Source: Chelativorans intermedius (GTDB lineage Bacteria; Pseudomonadota; Alphaproteobacteria; Rhizobiales; Rhizobiaceae). Taken from it: a DNA stretch of 62,227 bases. Shown in pieces: positions 19,701 through 27,659 of the stretch. Each line of letters begins with the position of its first letter. The stretch's first letter is position 1. The notes under the pieces are model-generated. The model did no database searches. It was not told the DNA's origin and saw only the letters and a program-made list of their open reading frames with translations. The stretch spans positions 1-62,227 of the forward strand of contig NZ_JAODNW010000009.1 in NCBI RefSeq assembly GCF_025398255.1, read 5' to 3'. A program made the position numbers and the translations under genes.

Positions 19701-20549
19701 CACCACCACCATCTTGGCGGCGCGGCGCGTGGTGCCGCCGGACTTGATGGCGCCGGCCGCGCGGTCGCCGATCTTGAGGAAGGACATGAGGCCGGACGAC
19801 TTGCCGCCGCCCGAAAGCTTCTCGCCCTCGCCGCGCAGCATCGAGAAGTTGGAGCCCGTGCCGGACCCGTATTTGAACAGCCTGGCCTCGCGCACCCACA
19901 AGTCCATGATGCCGCCCTCGTTGACGAGGTCGTCCTGCACGGACTGGATGAAACAGGCATGCGGCTGCGGGTGCTCGTAGGCCGATTTCGACTTGGTGAG
20001 CTTCTTGGTGAAGGGGTCGACGTAATAGTGGCCCTGGCCCGGCCCGTCGATGCCGTAGGCCCAGTAAAGCCCGGTGTTGAACCATTGCGGGGAGTTGGGC
20101 GCGACGCGCTGGGTGGCAAGCATATAGGCAAGCTCGTCCATGAAGGCGCGGGCGTCTTCCTCCGTGTCGAAATAGCCGCCCTTCCAGCCCCAGTAGGTCC
20201 AGGTGCCGGCCAGCCGGTCGAAGACCTGGCGCGCATCGGTCTCGGAGCCGTAGCGTTCATCCTCGGGCAACTCCGCGAGCGCCTCCTCGTCGGCCACGGA
20301 GCGCCACAGGAAGGAGGGGACGTCGTTCTCCTCCACCTTCTTCAGGCGTGCCGGCACGCCGGCCTTGCGGAAGTACTTCTGGGCCAGGATGTCGCTCGCC
20401 ACCTGGGAGAACTGCGCCGGCACGTCGATATTGTCGAGCCGGAAGACGGTCGAGCCGTCCGGGTTCCGGATCTCGCTTACGGCCTTGCGAAATGCGATCT
20501 CCGCATAAGGAGACTGGCCCTGCTTGGTGAACCGACGTTCGATGCGCAT
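16788..20549 (-). CDS. nrdJ: Adenosylcobalamin-dependent (class II) ribonucleoside-diphosphate reductase
   Basis: About 1253 residues. Makes deoxyribonucleotides using B12; in rhizobia such as Sinorhizobium meliloti NrdJ is the main RNR, making the cell B12-dependent. Visible: the [11 protein letters not shown] stretch with active-site Asn, Cys and Glu, [11 protein letters not shown], the [25 protein letters not shown] core, and a C-terminal tail ([22 protein letters not shown]) with the CxxC pairs of the NrdJ zinc-finger-like end. A charged repeat [16 protein letters not shown] precedes the C-terminal domain. Start ATG 20549 has AGAGGAC upstream; longer open sequence before it is not conserved-looking. 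Preceded by a promoter with two NrdR-like boxes. Confidence 0.96.
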   Translation of the reverse strand: MRIERRFTKQGQSPYAEIAFRKAVSEIRNPDGSTVFRLDNIDVPAQFSQVASDILAQKYFRKAGVPARLKKVEENDVPSFLWRSVADEEALAELPEDERYGSETDARQVFDRLAGTWTYWGWKGGYFDTEEDARAFMDELAYMLATQRVAPNSPQWFNTGLYWAYGIDGPGQGHYYVDPFTKKLTKSKSAYEHPQPHACFIQSVQDDLVNEGGIMDLWVREARLFKYGSGTGSNFSMLRGEGEKLSGGGKSSGLMSFLKIGDRAAGAIKSGGTTRRAAKMVVVDIDHPDIEEYIDWKVKEEQKVAALVTGSKIVKKHLEAIMKACVNCQADNGECFDPAKNPALKREVKAAKRNAVPENYIKRVIQFAKQGYTSIAFKTYDTDWDSEAYLTVSGQNSNNSVSLKDDFLRAVENDGDWTLINRIDGKPAKVLKARDLWEKIGYAAWASADPGLHFNTTMNDWHTCPAAGPIRASNPCSEYMFLDDTACNLASINLLQYRNKDGSIDIEAYEHTVRLWTIVLEISVMMAQFPSKEIARLSYEYRTLGLGYANIGGLLMTSGIPYDSDEGRAICAALTAIMTGVAYATSAEMAGELGPFPDYQRNAEHMLRVIRNHRRAAYGEEQGYENLSVSPVPLKAQDCPQAELVTHARAAWDRALELGQKHGYRNAQATVIAPTGTIGLVMDCDTTGIEPDFALVKFKKLAGGGYFKIINRAVPEALRTLGYTEAQIAEIEAYAVGHGTLDQAPGVNPTTLKAKGFTDEKIAALNAALKSAFDIKFAFNQWTLGADWLKETFGFTDEQLSDFSFEILPALGFSKQEIEAANIHICGAMTLEGAPHLKDEHLPVFDCANPCGKIGKRYLSVESHIRMMAAAQPFISGAISKTINMPNEATVEDCKNAYMLSWKLGLKANALYRDGSKLSQPLNASLLSQDDEEADDLVEELVAAPTAAQAAQVTEKIVERVVERVVREREKLPNRRKGYTQKAVVGGHKVYLRTGEFDDGRLGEIFIDMHKEGAAFRAMMNNFAIAISLGLQYGVPLEEYVEAFTFTKFEPAGMVQGNDAIKNATSILDYVFRELAISYLGRHDLAHVDTTDFSNTALGRGINEGKATPFSRGLTRGATPFKMVSRNDEPRGEASGGVPAGRGGPKVRAVSAGATVTALKPAVAGLQEEASAFRRDYEERAKELAEEAARDESAEQPAADEAAEAKKVEAHRRQKAIMQGYTGNMCSECQNFTMVRNGTCEKCDTCGATSGCS

Positions 20550-20777
20550 CTTCGTCCTCTTCAATATCCCATATATAGCGTCTCCTGGGGAGCGATGCTC
20601 ATCACATCGTGTTCCCGCCGACACCATCTCTTCAACCGGCCGCCAGGCCTCGTGTCATGGCGGCCCTTCATTGCTCCACTTCCGCTCCGCCCGCTTCGGC
20701 TTCGCAAGCCGGGCAGAACCCGCCGGGGAGTTGACCGGCCCGTTTCTGACGCTTCCCTTGGGGGTTCTCCGAACGGA
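20550..20777 (-). other. Long predicted 5' leader of nrdJ
   Basis: About 228 bases between the predicted transcript start and the nrdJ ATG. No open frame looks real. It contains a hairpin TTCTCC-GTTC-GGAGAA right at the predicted 5' end and several GC-rich dyads. Near the ribosome site the sense strand reads CCCCAGGAGACGC, which partly matches the B12 box of cobalamin riboswitches, but the rest of that riboswitch core is not recognisable. Confidence 0.35.
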
Positions 20778-20782
20778 GAAGA

Positions 20783-20798
20783 ACACTCTATTTAGTGG
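20783..20798. promoter_or_regulatory. NrdR-box-like site 1 (proximal)
   Basis: ACACTCTATTTAGTGG matches 13 of 16 positions of the NrdR-box pattern ACACTATATATAGTGT. It covers the predicted -10 of nrdJ. Its centre is exactly 31 bp from site 2, the spacing of paired NrdR boxes (about three helical turns). Confidence 0.75.
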
Positions 20799-20813
20799 CG
20801 AGTTTCGCCGCAA
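20785..20813 (-). promoter_or_regulatory. Predicted nrdJ promoter
   Basis: On the minus strand TTGCGG (20813-20808), 17-bp spacer, TAGAGT (20790-20785). The -10 lies inside NrdR-like site 1 and the -35 touches site 2, so bound NrdR would block RNA polymerase. Confidence 0.5.
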
Positions 20814-20829
20814 TGACTAAATATAGTGT
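20814..20829. promoter_or_regulatory. NrdR-box-like site 2 (distal)
   Basis: TGACTAAATATAGTGT matches 13 of 16 positions of the NrdR-box pattern. Together with site 1 it forms an inverted repeat with arms AACACTCTATTTAGT and ACTAAATATAGTGTT (14 of 15 pairs). Confidence 0.75.
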
Positions 20830-21114
20830 TAACAGATTGCTTATACCCCCTTGGCACCCGTGCCCCCAGCGCCTTCGACCGACAAGAAATCTCCCTCCCG
20901 CCTGCGGCGACAACAGGCGGGGACACGCACGCGACAACAGATTGGAAAACTGACCGACTGAAGGACTATCCGGCCGCGCGTTCCGAAAAGGGAACGCAAG
21001 TCATCATAAAAGGCGACTCGCCCGAACCCGTCAAGCTCTCGTTTCTTGTAAGTTTTGTGACCGCTATATGTTGTGTGTCATGCATGTGGATAGTGGGGAG
21101 AGAGGAAATCCGGG
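20830..21114. other. Gene-free stretch between the nrdJ promoter and the pit stop codon
   Basis: No convincing gene. It holds a direct repeat GCGACAACAG at 20907 and 20931, and a 7-bp hairpin GCGTTCC-GAAAAG-GGAACGC at 20978-20997 that might end pit transcription. Base composition is less GC-rich than its surroundings near 21030-21100. Confidence 0.4.
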
Positions 21115-22677
21115 CTAGCCAAGCGCATCGAGGAACAGGAACACGCCAGCGGCAAGCAGCGCGGCCGCAGGAACCGTCGTCAGCCAGGCGGCGACGATGG
21201 TGCGCACGTGGGCGCGGCGTACAAGCTTGCGGCGGGCAATTTCCTCCCGCGAGATGCCGGGAACGCCGTTCTCCTCCTCGTAGAGGAAGCTGAACGGGCC
21301 GGCATCGGCGTTCGCCATCTGCGCTACCTTCATCTTCTTTCCCCTGCGTTCCAGATAGGCGCGGCGGCGCTTCGAGCGGGCGGTGTACCACTCGCGGAAG
21401 AAACCGACACCGAAGACCGCCCCCACCGCCGTGTGGGTGGAACTGACGGGAAGGCCGAGGCCGGAGGCAACAATCACGGTGATGGCCGCCGACAGCGCCA
21501 CGCAGAAGGCCCGCATCGGGTTCAGCTTCGTGATCTGCTCGCCGACCATGCGGATGAGCTTCGGTCCGAACAGCACCAGGCCGAAGGAGATGCCGAGCGC
21601 GCCGATCACCATCACCCAGAGCGGGATCGCCACCTCCGAGGCGACGGCGCCGGCCTCGACGGTGAAGACGATGGCGGCGAGCGGCCCCACCGCGTTGGCC
21701 ACGTCGTTGGCGCCATGGGCAAAGGACAGCAGGGCGGCGGAAATCACCAGCGGCAGGTTGAACAGCCGCCGCAGGGACTGGTTGCGATTCTCCATGCCCT
21801 GCGAGCGGCGACGCACGTGAACATGCGCCAGGGCCCAGACGACCGCAAAGGCCGCGATGCCGAGAAAGGCGATGGTGCCGTTGCCGATATCCACCACCTT
21901 TTTCAGTCCCTTCATCGCGAGATAGGCGGTGAAGGCGCTGGCCATCACGGCGATGAGCAGGGGCACCCAGCGCCGCGCCGCGGTGATCTTGTCGTCCTGG
22001 TAGATGATGGCCGTCTTGATGAAGGCGAGGAACAGGGCGGCGATGACACCGCCCATGACGGGCGAGACCACCCAGCTTGCCGCGATCTGCGCCATGGTGG
22101 ACCAATCGACCGTGGAGAAGCCGGCCGCCGCGATGCCCGCGCCCATGACACCCCCGACCACCGAATGGGTGGTAGAGACGGGAGCCCCGATCCAGGTTGC
22201 CAGGTTCACCCACAGGGCGGAGGAGATGAGAGCGGCCATCATGGCGCGCACGAAGATCTCCGGGCTTGCCACTGCATCCGGTGCGATGATGCCCTTGGAA
22301 ATGGTGCCGACCACGTCGCCACCGGCGATCAGCGCCCCTGCGGTCTCGAAGATGGCGGCCAGCACCAGCGCGCCGGTGAGCGTCAGCGCCTTCGCGCCGA
22401 CGGCCGGGCCGACATTGTTGGCCACGTCATTGGCGCCGATGTTGAGCGCCATATAGGCGCCGATGGCGGCTGCCGCGATGATGATGACGGCGCGCGGCTC
22501 GCCGATCACGTAGATGGACGCGAAGACGGCGGCCAGCGCCAGAAACAGAAGCCCGAGCCCAGGAGCCACCAGCCGGCGCGCCAGCAGGCTCGTCGCCTCC
22601 TCGACATGCACCAGCTTGTCCAGATCCTTGTCGAGCGTACGCTTCTTGAAGGTGGCGCGGTTGTTCGTGGTGGCCAT
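21115..22677 (-). CDS. pit: Inorganic phosphate transporter, PiT family
   Basis: 520 residues with about twelve membrane spans. The PiT double signature is present: GANDVANNVGPAVGA in the N-terminal half and GANDVANAVGPLAAI in the C-terminal half, plus VSTTHSVVGGV and VSSTHTAVGAV, the paired Na+/H+-coupled transport loops. Start ATG 22677 (MATTNNRATFKKRTLDKDLD) has no strong ribosome site (CGGAACG). Low-affinity phosphate (or metal-phosphate) symporter of the inner membrane. Usually accompanied by a PhoU-like Pit accessory protein; none is adjacent. Preceded by its own promoter. Confidence 0.93.
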   Translation of the reverse strand: MATTNNRATFKKRTLDKDLDKLVHVEEATSLLARRLVAPGLGLLFLALAAVFASIYVIGEPRAVIIIAAAAIGAYMALNIGANDVANNVGPAVGAKALTLTGALVLAAIFETAGALIAGGDVVGTISKGIIAPDAVASPEIFVRAMMAALISSALWVNLATWIGAPVSTTHSVVGGVMGAGIAAAGFSTVDWSTMAQIAASWVVSPVMGGVIAALFLAFIKTAIIYQDDKITAARRWVPLLIAVMASAFTAYLAMKGLKKVVDIGNGTIAFLGIAAFAVVWALAHVHVRRRSQGMENRNQSLRRLFNLPLVISAALLSFAHGANDVANAVGPLAAIVFTVEAGAVASEVAIPLWVMVIGALGISFGLVLFGPKLIRMVGEQITKLNPMRAFCVALSAAITVIVASGLGLPVSSTHTAVGAVFGVGFFREWYTARSKRRRAYLERRGKKMKVAQMANADAGPFSFLYEEENGVPGISREEIARRKLVRRAHVRTIVAAWLTTVPAAALLAAGVFLFLDALG

Positions 22678-22759
22678 GGGGCGTTCCGGCGGTTCCTTAC
22701 AGACGGCCGCGAGGCGCGGCATCGGGCGCGCGCAACGGGATCGCCGCGCGATTCGCTAT

Positions 22760-22788
22760 CGCCTAGGGAATGCGGGCGTCGGGCACAA
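22760..22788 (-). promoter_or_regulatory. Predicted pit promoter
   Basis: On the minus strand TTGTGC (22788-22783), 17-bp spacer, TAGGCG (22765-22760). The same -10 hexamer occurs in front of the tRNA-Leu gene. No PHO-box-like direct repeat is visible. Confidence 0.5.
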
Positions 22789-22822
22789 GTCTCGATGCGG
22801 GATTAACGGTGAAAAGCGCAGT

Positions 22823-23314
22823 TCAGGCGGCGATTTCCCGTGGATTGGGTGAAAAGGCGGCAAGCAGCTGGGCGAGGTCCGGCTCCTGCACGGCCTTGCT
22901 CGCCTCCTCCTGGCTCATCCAGCGGCGGGTGCGCTGGCTCTTCTCCGGCCAGCGTTTCGCCTCTTCCTCCACGCACAGCGGAAAGACCGCCACCTCGCAG
23001 CGCCAGGTAAGCCCGCTCTCGGTCTCCTTGCCGTAGAAATAGCGGCCGATCTCGCGGTCGGCCATCCTGCCTTCGACGCCGGCCTCCTCGCGCGCTTCGC
23101 GGGCGGCGGTGCCAGCCAGGCTCTCGCCGCCTTCCGGCCACCCCTTGGGCAGCACCCAGCGGCCCGTGCCACGGCTGGTGATGAGCAGAACCTCGACACG
23201 GCCCTTCTCCAGCCGCCAGGGCAGGGCGGCAGCCTGCACGCGCGGCGGATTGCCGCCGAACAGCCGGCGCAGGCGTTCCATCAGCCCGATATGTCTGGCG
23301 CGCTCGAAAAACAT
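22823..23314 (-). CDS. Nudix hydrolase
   Basis: 163 residues. A perfect Nudix box GxxxxxExxxxxxxREAxEExGV spans residues 58-80 (G58, E64, REAREE 72-77). The surroundings (RGTGRWVLPKGWPEGG before the box) resemble small diphosphoinositol- or dinucleotide-polyphosphate hydrolases. Start ATG 23314 follows GTGAGGGC. Substrate not predictable. A weak promoter (TTGCCA, 16 bp, TATCTA on the minus strand, 23403-23376) lies upstream. Confidence 0.88.
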   Translation of the reverse strand: MFFERARHIGLMERLRRLFGGNPPRVQAAALPWRLEKGRVEVLLITSRGTGRWVLPKGWPEGGESLAGTAAREAREEAGVEGRMADREIGRYFYGKETESGLTWRCEVAVFPLCVEEEAKRWPEKSQRTRRWMSQEEASKAVQEPDLAQLLAAFSPNPREIAA

Positions 23315-23435
23315 GCCCTCACCGTTGCGGCTTTCTCCCGGGAGGGGAGAATCAGCCCGAGCCGTAACAATATCCTAGATAGGCACCCCCTGCAGATTGG
23401 CAAGCTGGGCGTGTGGGAACGGCGCGCCCGGCACG

Positions 23436-23933
23436 TCAGCCCACCTGCTCGTCGGCAATCGGCCGCTGGTAGGAGAAGCCCATGTCCCAGGGAAAATAGA
23501 TCCAGGTGTCCTGGCTGACCTCCGTGATAAAGGTGTCAACGAGCGGCCGCCCTCTGGGCTTGGCATAGACGGTGGCAAAATGCGCCTTGGGCATCATGGC
23601 GCGCACGATGGCCGCCGTCTTGCCGGTATCGGTGAGATCGTCGACGATGAGCACGTCCTCACCGTCCCTTTCCAGCAGCGGCGGTGCGATCTCCTTGAGA
23701 ACCTTCAGCTCTCCCTGCTCCGTATAGTCGTGGTAGGAGGCCACGCACACCGTCTCGATCAGCCGGATGCCGAGCTCGCGCGCGATGACCGCCGCCGGCA
23801 CGAGGCCGCCGCGGGTGATGCACACGATCGCCCTCCAGCGGCCGTTGGTGCCGGCAAGCCGCCAGGCGAGCGCGCGTGCATCGCGGTGGAACTGGTCCCA
23901 AGAGACGGGAAACGCTTTTTCGGGAAGAGACAT
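23436..23933 (-). CDS. gpt: Xanthine (guanine) phosphoribosyltransferase
   Basis: 165 residues. Salvages xanthine and guanine to XMP/GMP with PRPP. The PRPP loop is [14 protein letters not shown] (94-107), with ITRGGLVPA upstream and a C-terminal WIYFPWDMG that fits the base-binding hood. Start at ATG 23933 with GCGGAG upstream; GTG 23942 is possible. Located one gene from the adenine and purine-handling genes (ade is 4 kb away), consistent with purine salvage. Confidence 0.93.
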   Translation of the reverse strand: MSLPEKAFPVSWDQFHRDARALAWRLAGTNGRWRAIVCITRGGLVPAAVIARELGIRLIETVCVASYHDYTEQGELKVLKEIAPPLLERDGEDVLIVDDLTDTGKTAAIVRAMMPKAHFATVYAKPRGRPLVDTFITEVSQDTWIYFPWDMGFSYQRPIADEQVG

Positions 23934-23966
23934 CTTCTGCACTCCGCTGGGCGTGGAATGCAGGGG

Positions 23967-23996
23967 GACTTAGCCGGAAAGTGGGGGGATGCGCAA
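23967..23996 (-). promoter_or_regulatory. Candidate gpt promoter
   Basis: On the minus strand TTGCGC (23996-23991), 18-bp spacer, TAAGTC (23972-23967), about 35 bases before the start codon. Confidence 0.35.
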
Positions 23997-24042
23997 GGCC
24001 GCCCCCCGCGGGCGCCGATGCCGGTTCTGGCCCCGACAGCCT

Positions 24043-24885
24043 CTACCGCGCCATCAGCGTCGGCGCCGTCATGGACTGCAGCAGGGTGCGGGTCGTGCCG
24101 CCGAAGATGAACTCAGAGACCCGCGAGCGGCCATAGGCGCCCATGACCAGGAGGTCGGCACCCGTATCGGCCAGCCGGTTGATGATCACCTCGCCATGCG
24201 AAAGATCGCCGGAGATTTCGGTGCGCGTGGTCACGTCGATGCCGTGGCGGGCGAGGGCGGTGGCAATGGCCGAACCGGCGAGCCCGGTATCCTGATGCGG
24301 GAAGTCCTGAGGGTCGACCATGAGAACCTCGACGCTGCCGGCCTCCTGCATGAAGGGCAGCGCGTCGAAGGCGGCCCGCGCGGCCTCCTTGCTGCCGTTC
24401 CAGGCCAGGATCACCCGCTTGAAGGGTGCGCTGCGGCCCTTGAAGGTGTAGGGGACAAGCAGGACCGGACGGCCGCTCTCGAAGACCAGGGCCTCGACAT
24501 CGGCCGTCATGCGCGCATCGGCGTCGGGATCGTTCTGCTGGGCGATGACGAGGTCGGCGGTGCGCGCGCTTTCGATGCCGGAGATGGCCGAATCGCCCGA
24601 GACGTTGTCGTAGCCGCGCCACTCCGCGGCGATGCCCTCGGCCTGCGTGCGCTCCATGAAGAGGGCGCGAAGGCGGGCGTGGCGGTCCTCCGCCTCGGCT
24701 CTCATTTCCTCGGTCAGGTCGACCATCGCGCCGCCCAGCGGCGTGGCCACGGCAATGGGCAGCGCCTCGGCGTGCAGGCCGATGAGATGGCCCTGGTGGC
24801 GCGCGGTGAGCGGCAGGGCGAAGTCCAGAAGCCGCGGTGTGTCGGCCTCGCTTTGCAGGATGGCGAGTATCGTCTTGCAGGTCAT
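24043..24885 (-). CDS. Universal stress protein with two Usp domains
   Basis: 280 residues. Two UspA folds in tandem: the first about 1-150 and the second about 155-280. The second carries the ATP-binding pattern G-x2-G-x9-G-(S/T) in GAYGRSRVSEFIFGGTT; the first lacks a clear copy. Start ATG 24885 with GGAGGCTTCC directly before it. Cytoplasmic; exact role in stress unknown. Lies between gpt and the MoaB-type gene, each with separate spacing. Confidence 0.92.
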   Translation of the reverse strand: MTCKTILAILQSEADTPRLLDFALPLTARHQGHLIGLHAEALPIAVATPLGGAMVDLTEEMRAEAEDRHARLRALFMERTQAEGIAAEWRGYDNVSGDSAISGIESARTADLVIAQQNDPDADARMTADVEALVFESGRPVLLVPYTFKGRSAPFKRVILAWNGSKEAARAAFDALPFMQEAGSVEVLMVDPQDFPHQDTGLAGSAIATALARHGIDVTTRTEISGDLSHGEVIINRLADTGADLLVMGAYGRSRVSEFIFGGTTRTLLQSMTAPTLMAR

Positions 24886-24974
24886 GGAAGCCTCCTTGGA
24901 CGGACAACATGCAACGGCCATCGTCCTGGACGGTCCTGCCGCCGCCGTCTTTGTGCCATGTCAACGCATGAGGC

Positions 24975-25715
24975 TCAATCGCGTTGCGCCAGCGCCGCCA
25001 GCATCTCCTCGACCGCCCCGCGGGCTGCCTCCAGCGCATCGGCAGAGCGCGAGCGGATCACGATCTCGGTCCAGAATCGCCCGTCCTGATATTTCGGATA
25101 GGAGCCGATGATGGTCTGGTCGTGCGCCTTCTGCACCGCGCCGAGCGGGCCGCCGATGGTGCCCTCGGGCAGGGGGGAGGGAACGGTCACGGAAAGCAGC
25201 TTCGCGCCCGTTCTGAGCGTCGGGATCACGGTGTCGAGCATGGCCTGGAAGATGGCCGGCACACCCGCCATCACGTGGACGTTGCCGATGATGAATCCCG
25301 GCGCGACCGAGATCGGGTTGGGGATGTGCCTCGCCCCCTTCGGCATACGCGCCATGCGCTTGCGCGCCTCGGAGAAGGCGATGCCGCGCCGGGAATAATG
25401 CTCTTCGAGAAGGTGGTAGGCGTCCGGGTCGTAATCGCAGGGCACGCCGAAGGCGGCCGCGATGGAATCGGCGGTGATGTCGTCATGGGTGGGACCGATG
25501 CCGCCGGTTGTGAAGACATAGGTGTTGCGCGACCTCAGCGCGTTGACGGCCTCGACGATAGCATCCTGGTCGTCCGGCACGATCCGTACTTCCCTGAGGT
25601 CGATGCCGACGGCCGTCATCATGTCGGCCAGGTGGCCGATGTTCTGGTCCTTGGTGCGGCCGGACAGGATCTCGTCGCCGATCACCACCATGGCCGCCGT
25701 CACGATCTCGCTCAT
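24975..25715 (-). CDS. MoaB/CinA-type molybdopterin-binding domain protein
   Basis: 246 residues. Begins with [19 protein letters not shown] and contains [23 protein letters not shown], the hallmark of the molybdopterin-binding (MoCF) fold used as the first domain of CinA. The C-terminal nicotinamide-nucleotide amidase domain of full CinA is absent, so this is the short competence/damage-inducible-protein-A type. Start ATG 25715 with GGAGAA upstream. Activity unknown; CinA relatives act on ADP-ribose or NMN. Confidence 0.88.
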   Translation of the reverse strand: MSEIVTAAMVVIGDEILSGRTKDQNIGHLADMMTAVGIDLREVRIVPDDQDAIVEAVNALRSRNTYVFTTGGIGPTHDDITADSIAAAFGVPCDYDPDAYHLLEEHYSRRGIAFSEARKRMARMPKGARHIPNPISVAPGFIIGNVHVMAGVPAIFQAMLDTVIPTLRTGAKLLSVTVPSPLPEGTIGGPLGAVQKAHDQTIIGSYPKYQDGRFWTEIVIRSRSADALEAARGAVEEMLAALAQRD

Positions 25716-25780
25716 CGCGTTGTTCTCCAGCTCGCGCGTCAGATACCCGCATCCGCGGGCTGCGGCAATGGACGGCAAAC

Positions 25781-25799
25781 GGTGAACACAGTGTCCACC
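25781..25799. promoter_or_regulatory. 19-bp near-perfect palindrome in the divergent wrbA promoter region
   Basis: GGTGAACACAGTGTCCACC: arms of nine bases around a central A with one mismatch. It lies 75 bp before wrbA and 66 bp before the divergent MoaB/CinA-type gene. Looks like a dimeric repressor operator; the regulator is unknown. Confidence 0.45.
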
Positions 25800-25819
25800 G
25801 ATGCGGCCGTTTCATCACA

Positions 25820-25842
25820 CCCTGCATCCCTTACATGCAGGG
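25820..25842 (+). other. Hairpin in the wrbA leader
   Basis: Perfect 8-bp stem CCCTGCAT / ATGCAGGG with loop CCCTTAC, 32 bases before the wrbA start. Could be an operator or a leader hairpin. Confidence 0.4.
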
Positions 25843-25873
25843 CGCGAAATTTCAGCAAGCAACGGAAGGGACG

Positions 25874-26473
25874 ATGGCAAAGATCCTGGTTCTCTACTAT
25901 TCGAGCTGGGGCCACATGGAGCAGATGGCACGGGCGGCAGCCGAAGGTGCGCGCGAGGCGGGGGCCGAGGTCACGGTCAAGCGTGTGCCGGAGCTGGTGC
26001 CGGAGGAGGTGGCCAGGAAGGCCGGCTACAAGCTCGACCAGGAAGCGCCGGTGGCCGAGCCGCTGGAGCTTGCCGATTATGACGGCTTCATCTTCGGAGT
26101 CTCCACGCGCTACGGCATGATGGCGGCGCAGCTCAAGAATTTTCTCGATCAGACCGGCCCGCTGTGGGCCGAGGGCAAGCTCATCAACAAGCCGGCCACG
26201 GTCATGTCCTCCACCGCGACGCAGCATGGCGGGGCGGAACTGGCGCTGGCCTCCACCCAGATGGCGCTGCAGCACCATGGCATGATCATCGTGCCGCTTT
26301 CCTATGCCTATCAGGGCCAGTCGGGCAACGATACGGTGCGTGGGGGTGCGCCCTATGGCATGACCACCACCACAAACAGCGACGGCTCGCGGTTTCCCTC
26401 CGAGCAGGAGCTGGAAGGTGCGAAGTTTCAGGGCCGCCGGCTGGCGGAGATCGCGGCCAGGCTCGCCGGTTGA
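25874..26473 (+). CDS. wrbA: NAD(P)H:quinone oxidoreductase WrbA
   Basis: 199 residues, normal length. FMN flavodoxin-like protein that reduces quinones by two electrons, protecting from oxidative stress. N-terminal [15 protein letters not shown] is the phosphate-binding loop; [21 protein letters not shown] and the characteristic [10 protein letters not shown] segment follow. Start ATG 25874 with GGAAGGG. Divergent from the MoaB/CinA-type gene with a shared palindrome region, and followed by a strong hairpin. Confidence 0.96.
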   Translation: MAKILVLYYSSWGHMEQMARAAAEGAREAGAEVTVKRVPELVPEEVARKAGYKLDQEAPVAEPLELADYDGFIFGVSTRYGMMAAQLKNFLDQTGPLWAEGKLINKPATVMSSTATQHGGAELALASTQMALQHHGMIIVPLSYAYQGQSGNDTVRGGAPYGMTTTTNSDGSRFPSEQELEGAKFQGRRLAEIAARLAG

Positions 26474-26515
26474 CCATCGGTTCTCTTGGGGGGGGGCGTG
26501 GCGCGTGGGGCGCGT

Positions 26516-26541
26516 GACGGGCGGTCTTCGGGCCGCCCGTC
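26516..26541 (+). terminator. Hairpin downstream of wrbA
   Basis: Nine-bp perfect stem GACGGGCGG / CCGCCCGTC with loop TCTTCGGG. It is followed by CTGCCTTGG rather than a T-run. Confidence 0.5.
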
Positions 26542-26570
26542 CTGCCTTGGGCCTCATGCCATGCACGGGG

Positions 26571-26655
26571 TGGTGCGGACGGCGGGGATCGAACCCGCAC
26601 GGATTTCTCCGAGGGATTTTAAGTCCCTTGCGTCTACCAGTTCCGCCACGTCCGC
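26571..26655 (-). tRNA. tRNA-Leu (anticodon UAA)
   Basis: Complete 85-base class II tRNA including encoded CCA. Acceptor GCGGACG pairs with CGTCCGC; anticodon stem AGGGA/TCCCT encloses loop CTTAAAA with anticodon TAA; long variable arm CGG...CCG; T arm GCGGG-TTCGATC-CCCGC. Transcribed on the minus strand. Confidence 0.97.
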
Positions 26656-26670
26656 TGGGCACCGGAGGAA

Positions 26671-26699
26671 CGCCTAGCCGGAGAATGGCGTGCGATCAA
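26671..26699 (-). promoter_or_regulatory. Predicted tRNA-Leu promoter
   Basis: On the minus strand TTGATC (26699-26694), 17-bp spacer, TAGGCG (26676-26671). The -35 overlaps the last codons of the N-acetyltransferase gene. Confidence 0.5.
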
Positions 26700-27511
26700 G
26701 CGATGGCTTCGCGGCGCAGCGCATCGGAAAGCCCTTCGGGGACATCTATCCCGAAAACATCCCACAGCGCCTTCTCGATCTGTGCGGCATCTTCGAGTGC
26801 GCACTGGCTGCCATCCTGTCCATGGAAGGTCAGGCGATTGTTGAACAGCGCGTAGCGGCCGCCGGGTGTCGGCCGGGCGGCGATCAGCGTGTGCCGGAAA
26901 TGGGAGGCCGGATTGGTCGACAGATAGTAGTTGGCCACCTCGTAATCGACCGGCAACTGCTCCTCAAGCCCGAAACGATAGAGAGGGCGCCATGCCCCGC
27001 CCGCCTGGGCATCGAGACGCCAGCTTGCACCCTCGCGCTCCAGGCGGAAGGTCTCGTGCGGGGTTTCCTGCTCGACATCGGCCTGCAGGCGCAGAGGAGC
27101 CGTCTGCGTGAGACCGCCGAAGCCCACATCGGCGAGATAGGTGCCTTGCGCAAGCTCGATGCGCAGGAGCATGTGCCCGCGCGGCGTGATCGTCTCGTCG
27201 TCGCGGCCCCAGAGCACGCGCGCCGCGAGCCCGGAAACCCGGTAGCCCAGCACCGAAAGCACATGCATGAAAAGCAGGTTGTGCTCGAAGCAGTAGCCGC
27301 CGCGTCCGCCAAAAATGAGCTTTTCCTGCAGGGCGGCGAGATCCAGATTGACGGGCCGGTGCATCAACGGATCGAGGTTCTCGAAGGCGATGGCCATCGG
27401 ATGGTGAAGATGGAGGGCGCAAAGCGTCTCCAGGGTCGGTTCCAGCGGGCCTTCGTATTTTATGCGGCGCAGATAGGCCGCCAGATTGATCGTCTGCGGA
27501 GCGACGTTCAT
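26696..27511 (-). CDS. nat: Arylamine N-acetyltransferase
   Basis: 271 residues, standard NAT length. Transfers acetyl from acetyl-CoA to arylamines, hydrazines and similar compounds. The full catalytic triad is there: Cys74 in GGRGGYCFEHN, His113 in PRGHMLL, Asp128 in YLADVGFGG. Start ATG 27511 with GAGGGAC upstream; the open frame beyond it overlaps the ade promoter region and is not real. Divergent from ade. Chromosomal role in rhizobia is probably detoxification. Confidence 0.94.
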   Translation of the reverse strand: MNVAPQTINLAAYLRRIKYEGPLEPTLETLCALHLHHPMAIAFENLDPLMHRPVNLDLAALQEKLIFGGRGGYCFEHNLLFMHVLSVLGYRVSGLAARVLWGRDDETITPRGHMLLRIELAQGTYLADVGFGGLTQTAPLRLQADVEQETPHETFRLEREGASWRLDAQAGGAWRPLYRFGLEEQLPVDYEVANYYLSTNPASHFRHTLIAARPTPGGRYALFNNRLTFHGQDGSQCALEDAAQIEKALWDVFGIDVPEGLSDALRREAIA

Positions 27512-27659
27512 GCGCTTTGTCCCTCGCGGATGTCGGCTATGCAGGTGGTTGATGTGGGGCGGCCTGGCTGATGATGCAAGCGGCCAGCTGACAGTCTCCT
27601 GAATTCTCTGGCATCGTGCCCTCAGGTTTGCCAAAGTCGGGCAGGAAGGGAGACCCCAT

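Noticed and set aside
20550-20620. Cobalamin riboswitch before nrdJ
   Set aside because: Only a B12-box-like piece is seen; the GGTG/AAATCC/CCCGCAACTG core is not recognisable. Kept as a leader finding instead.
17289-20795. 1168-codon open frame on the plus strand through nrdJ
   Set aside because: Antisense shadow of nrdJ; low-complexity Gly/Arg/His/Leu composition and no motif.
21115-22822. PHO box in front of pit
   Set aside because: No pair of CTGTCAT-like direct repeats at the right spacing.
25781-25799. LexA (SOS) box before wrbA
   Set aside because: Alphaproteobacterial LexA boxes are direct GTTC-N7-GTTC repeats; this is a palindrome of GGTGxACAC.
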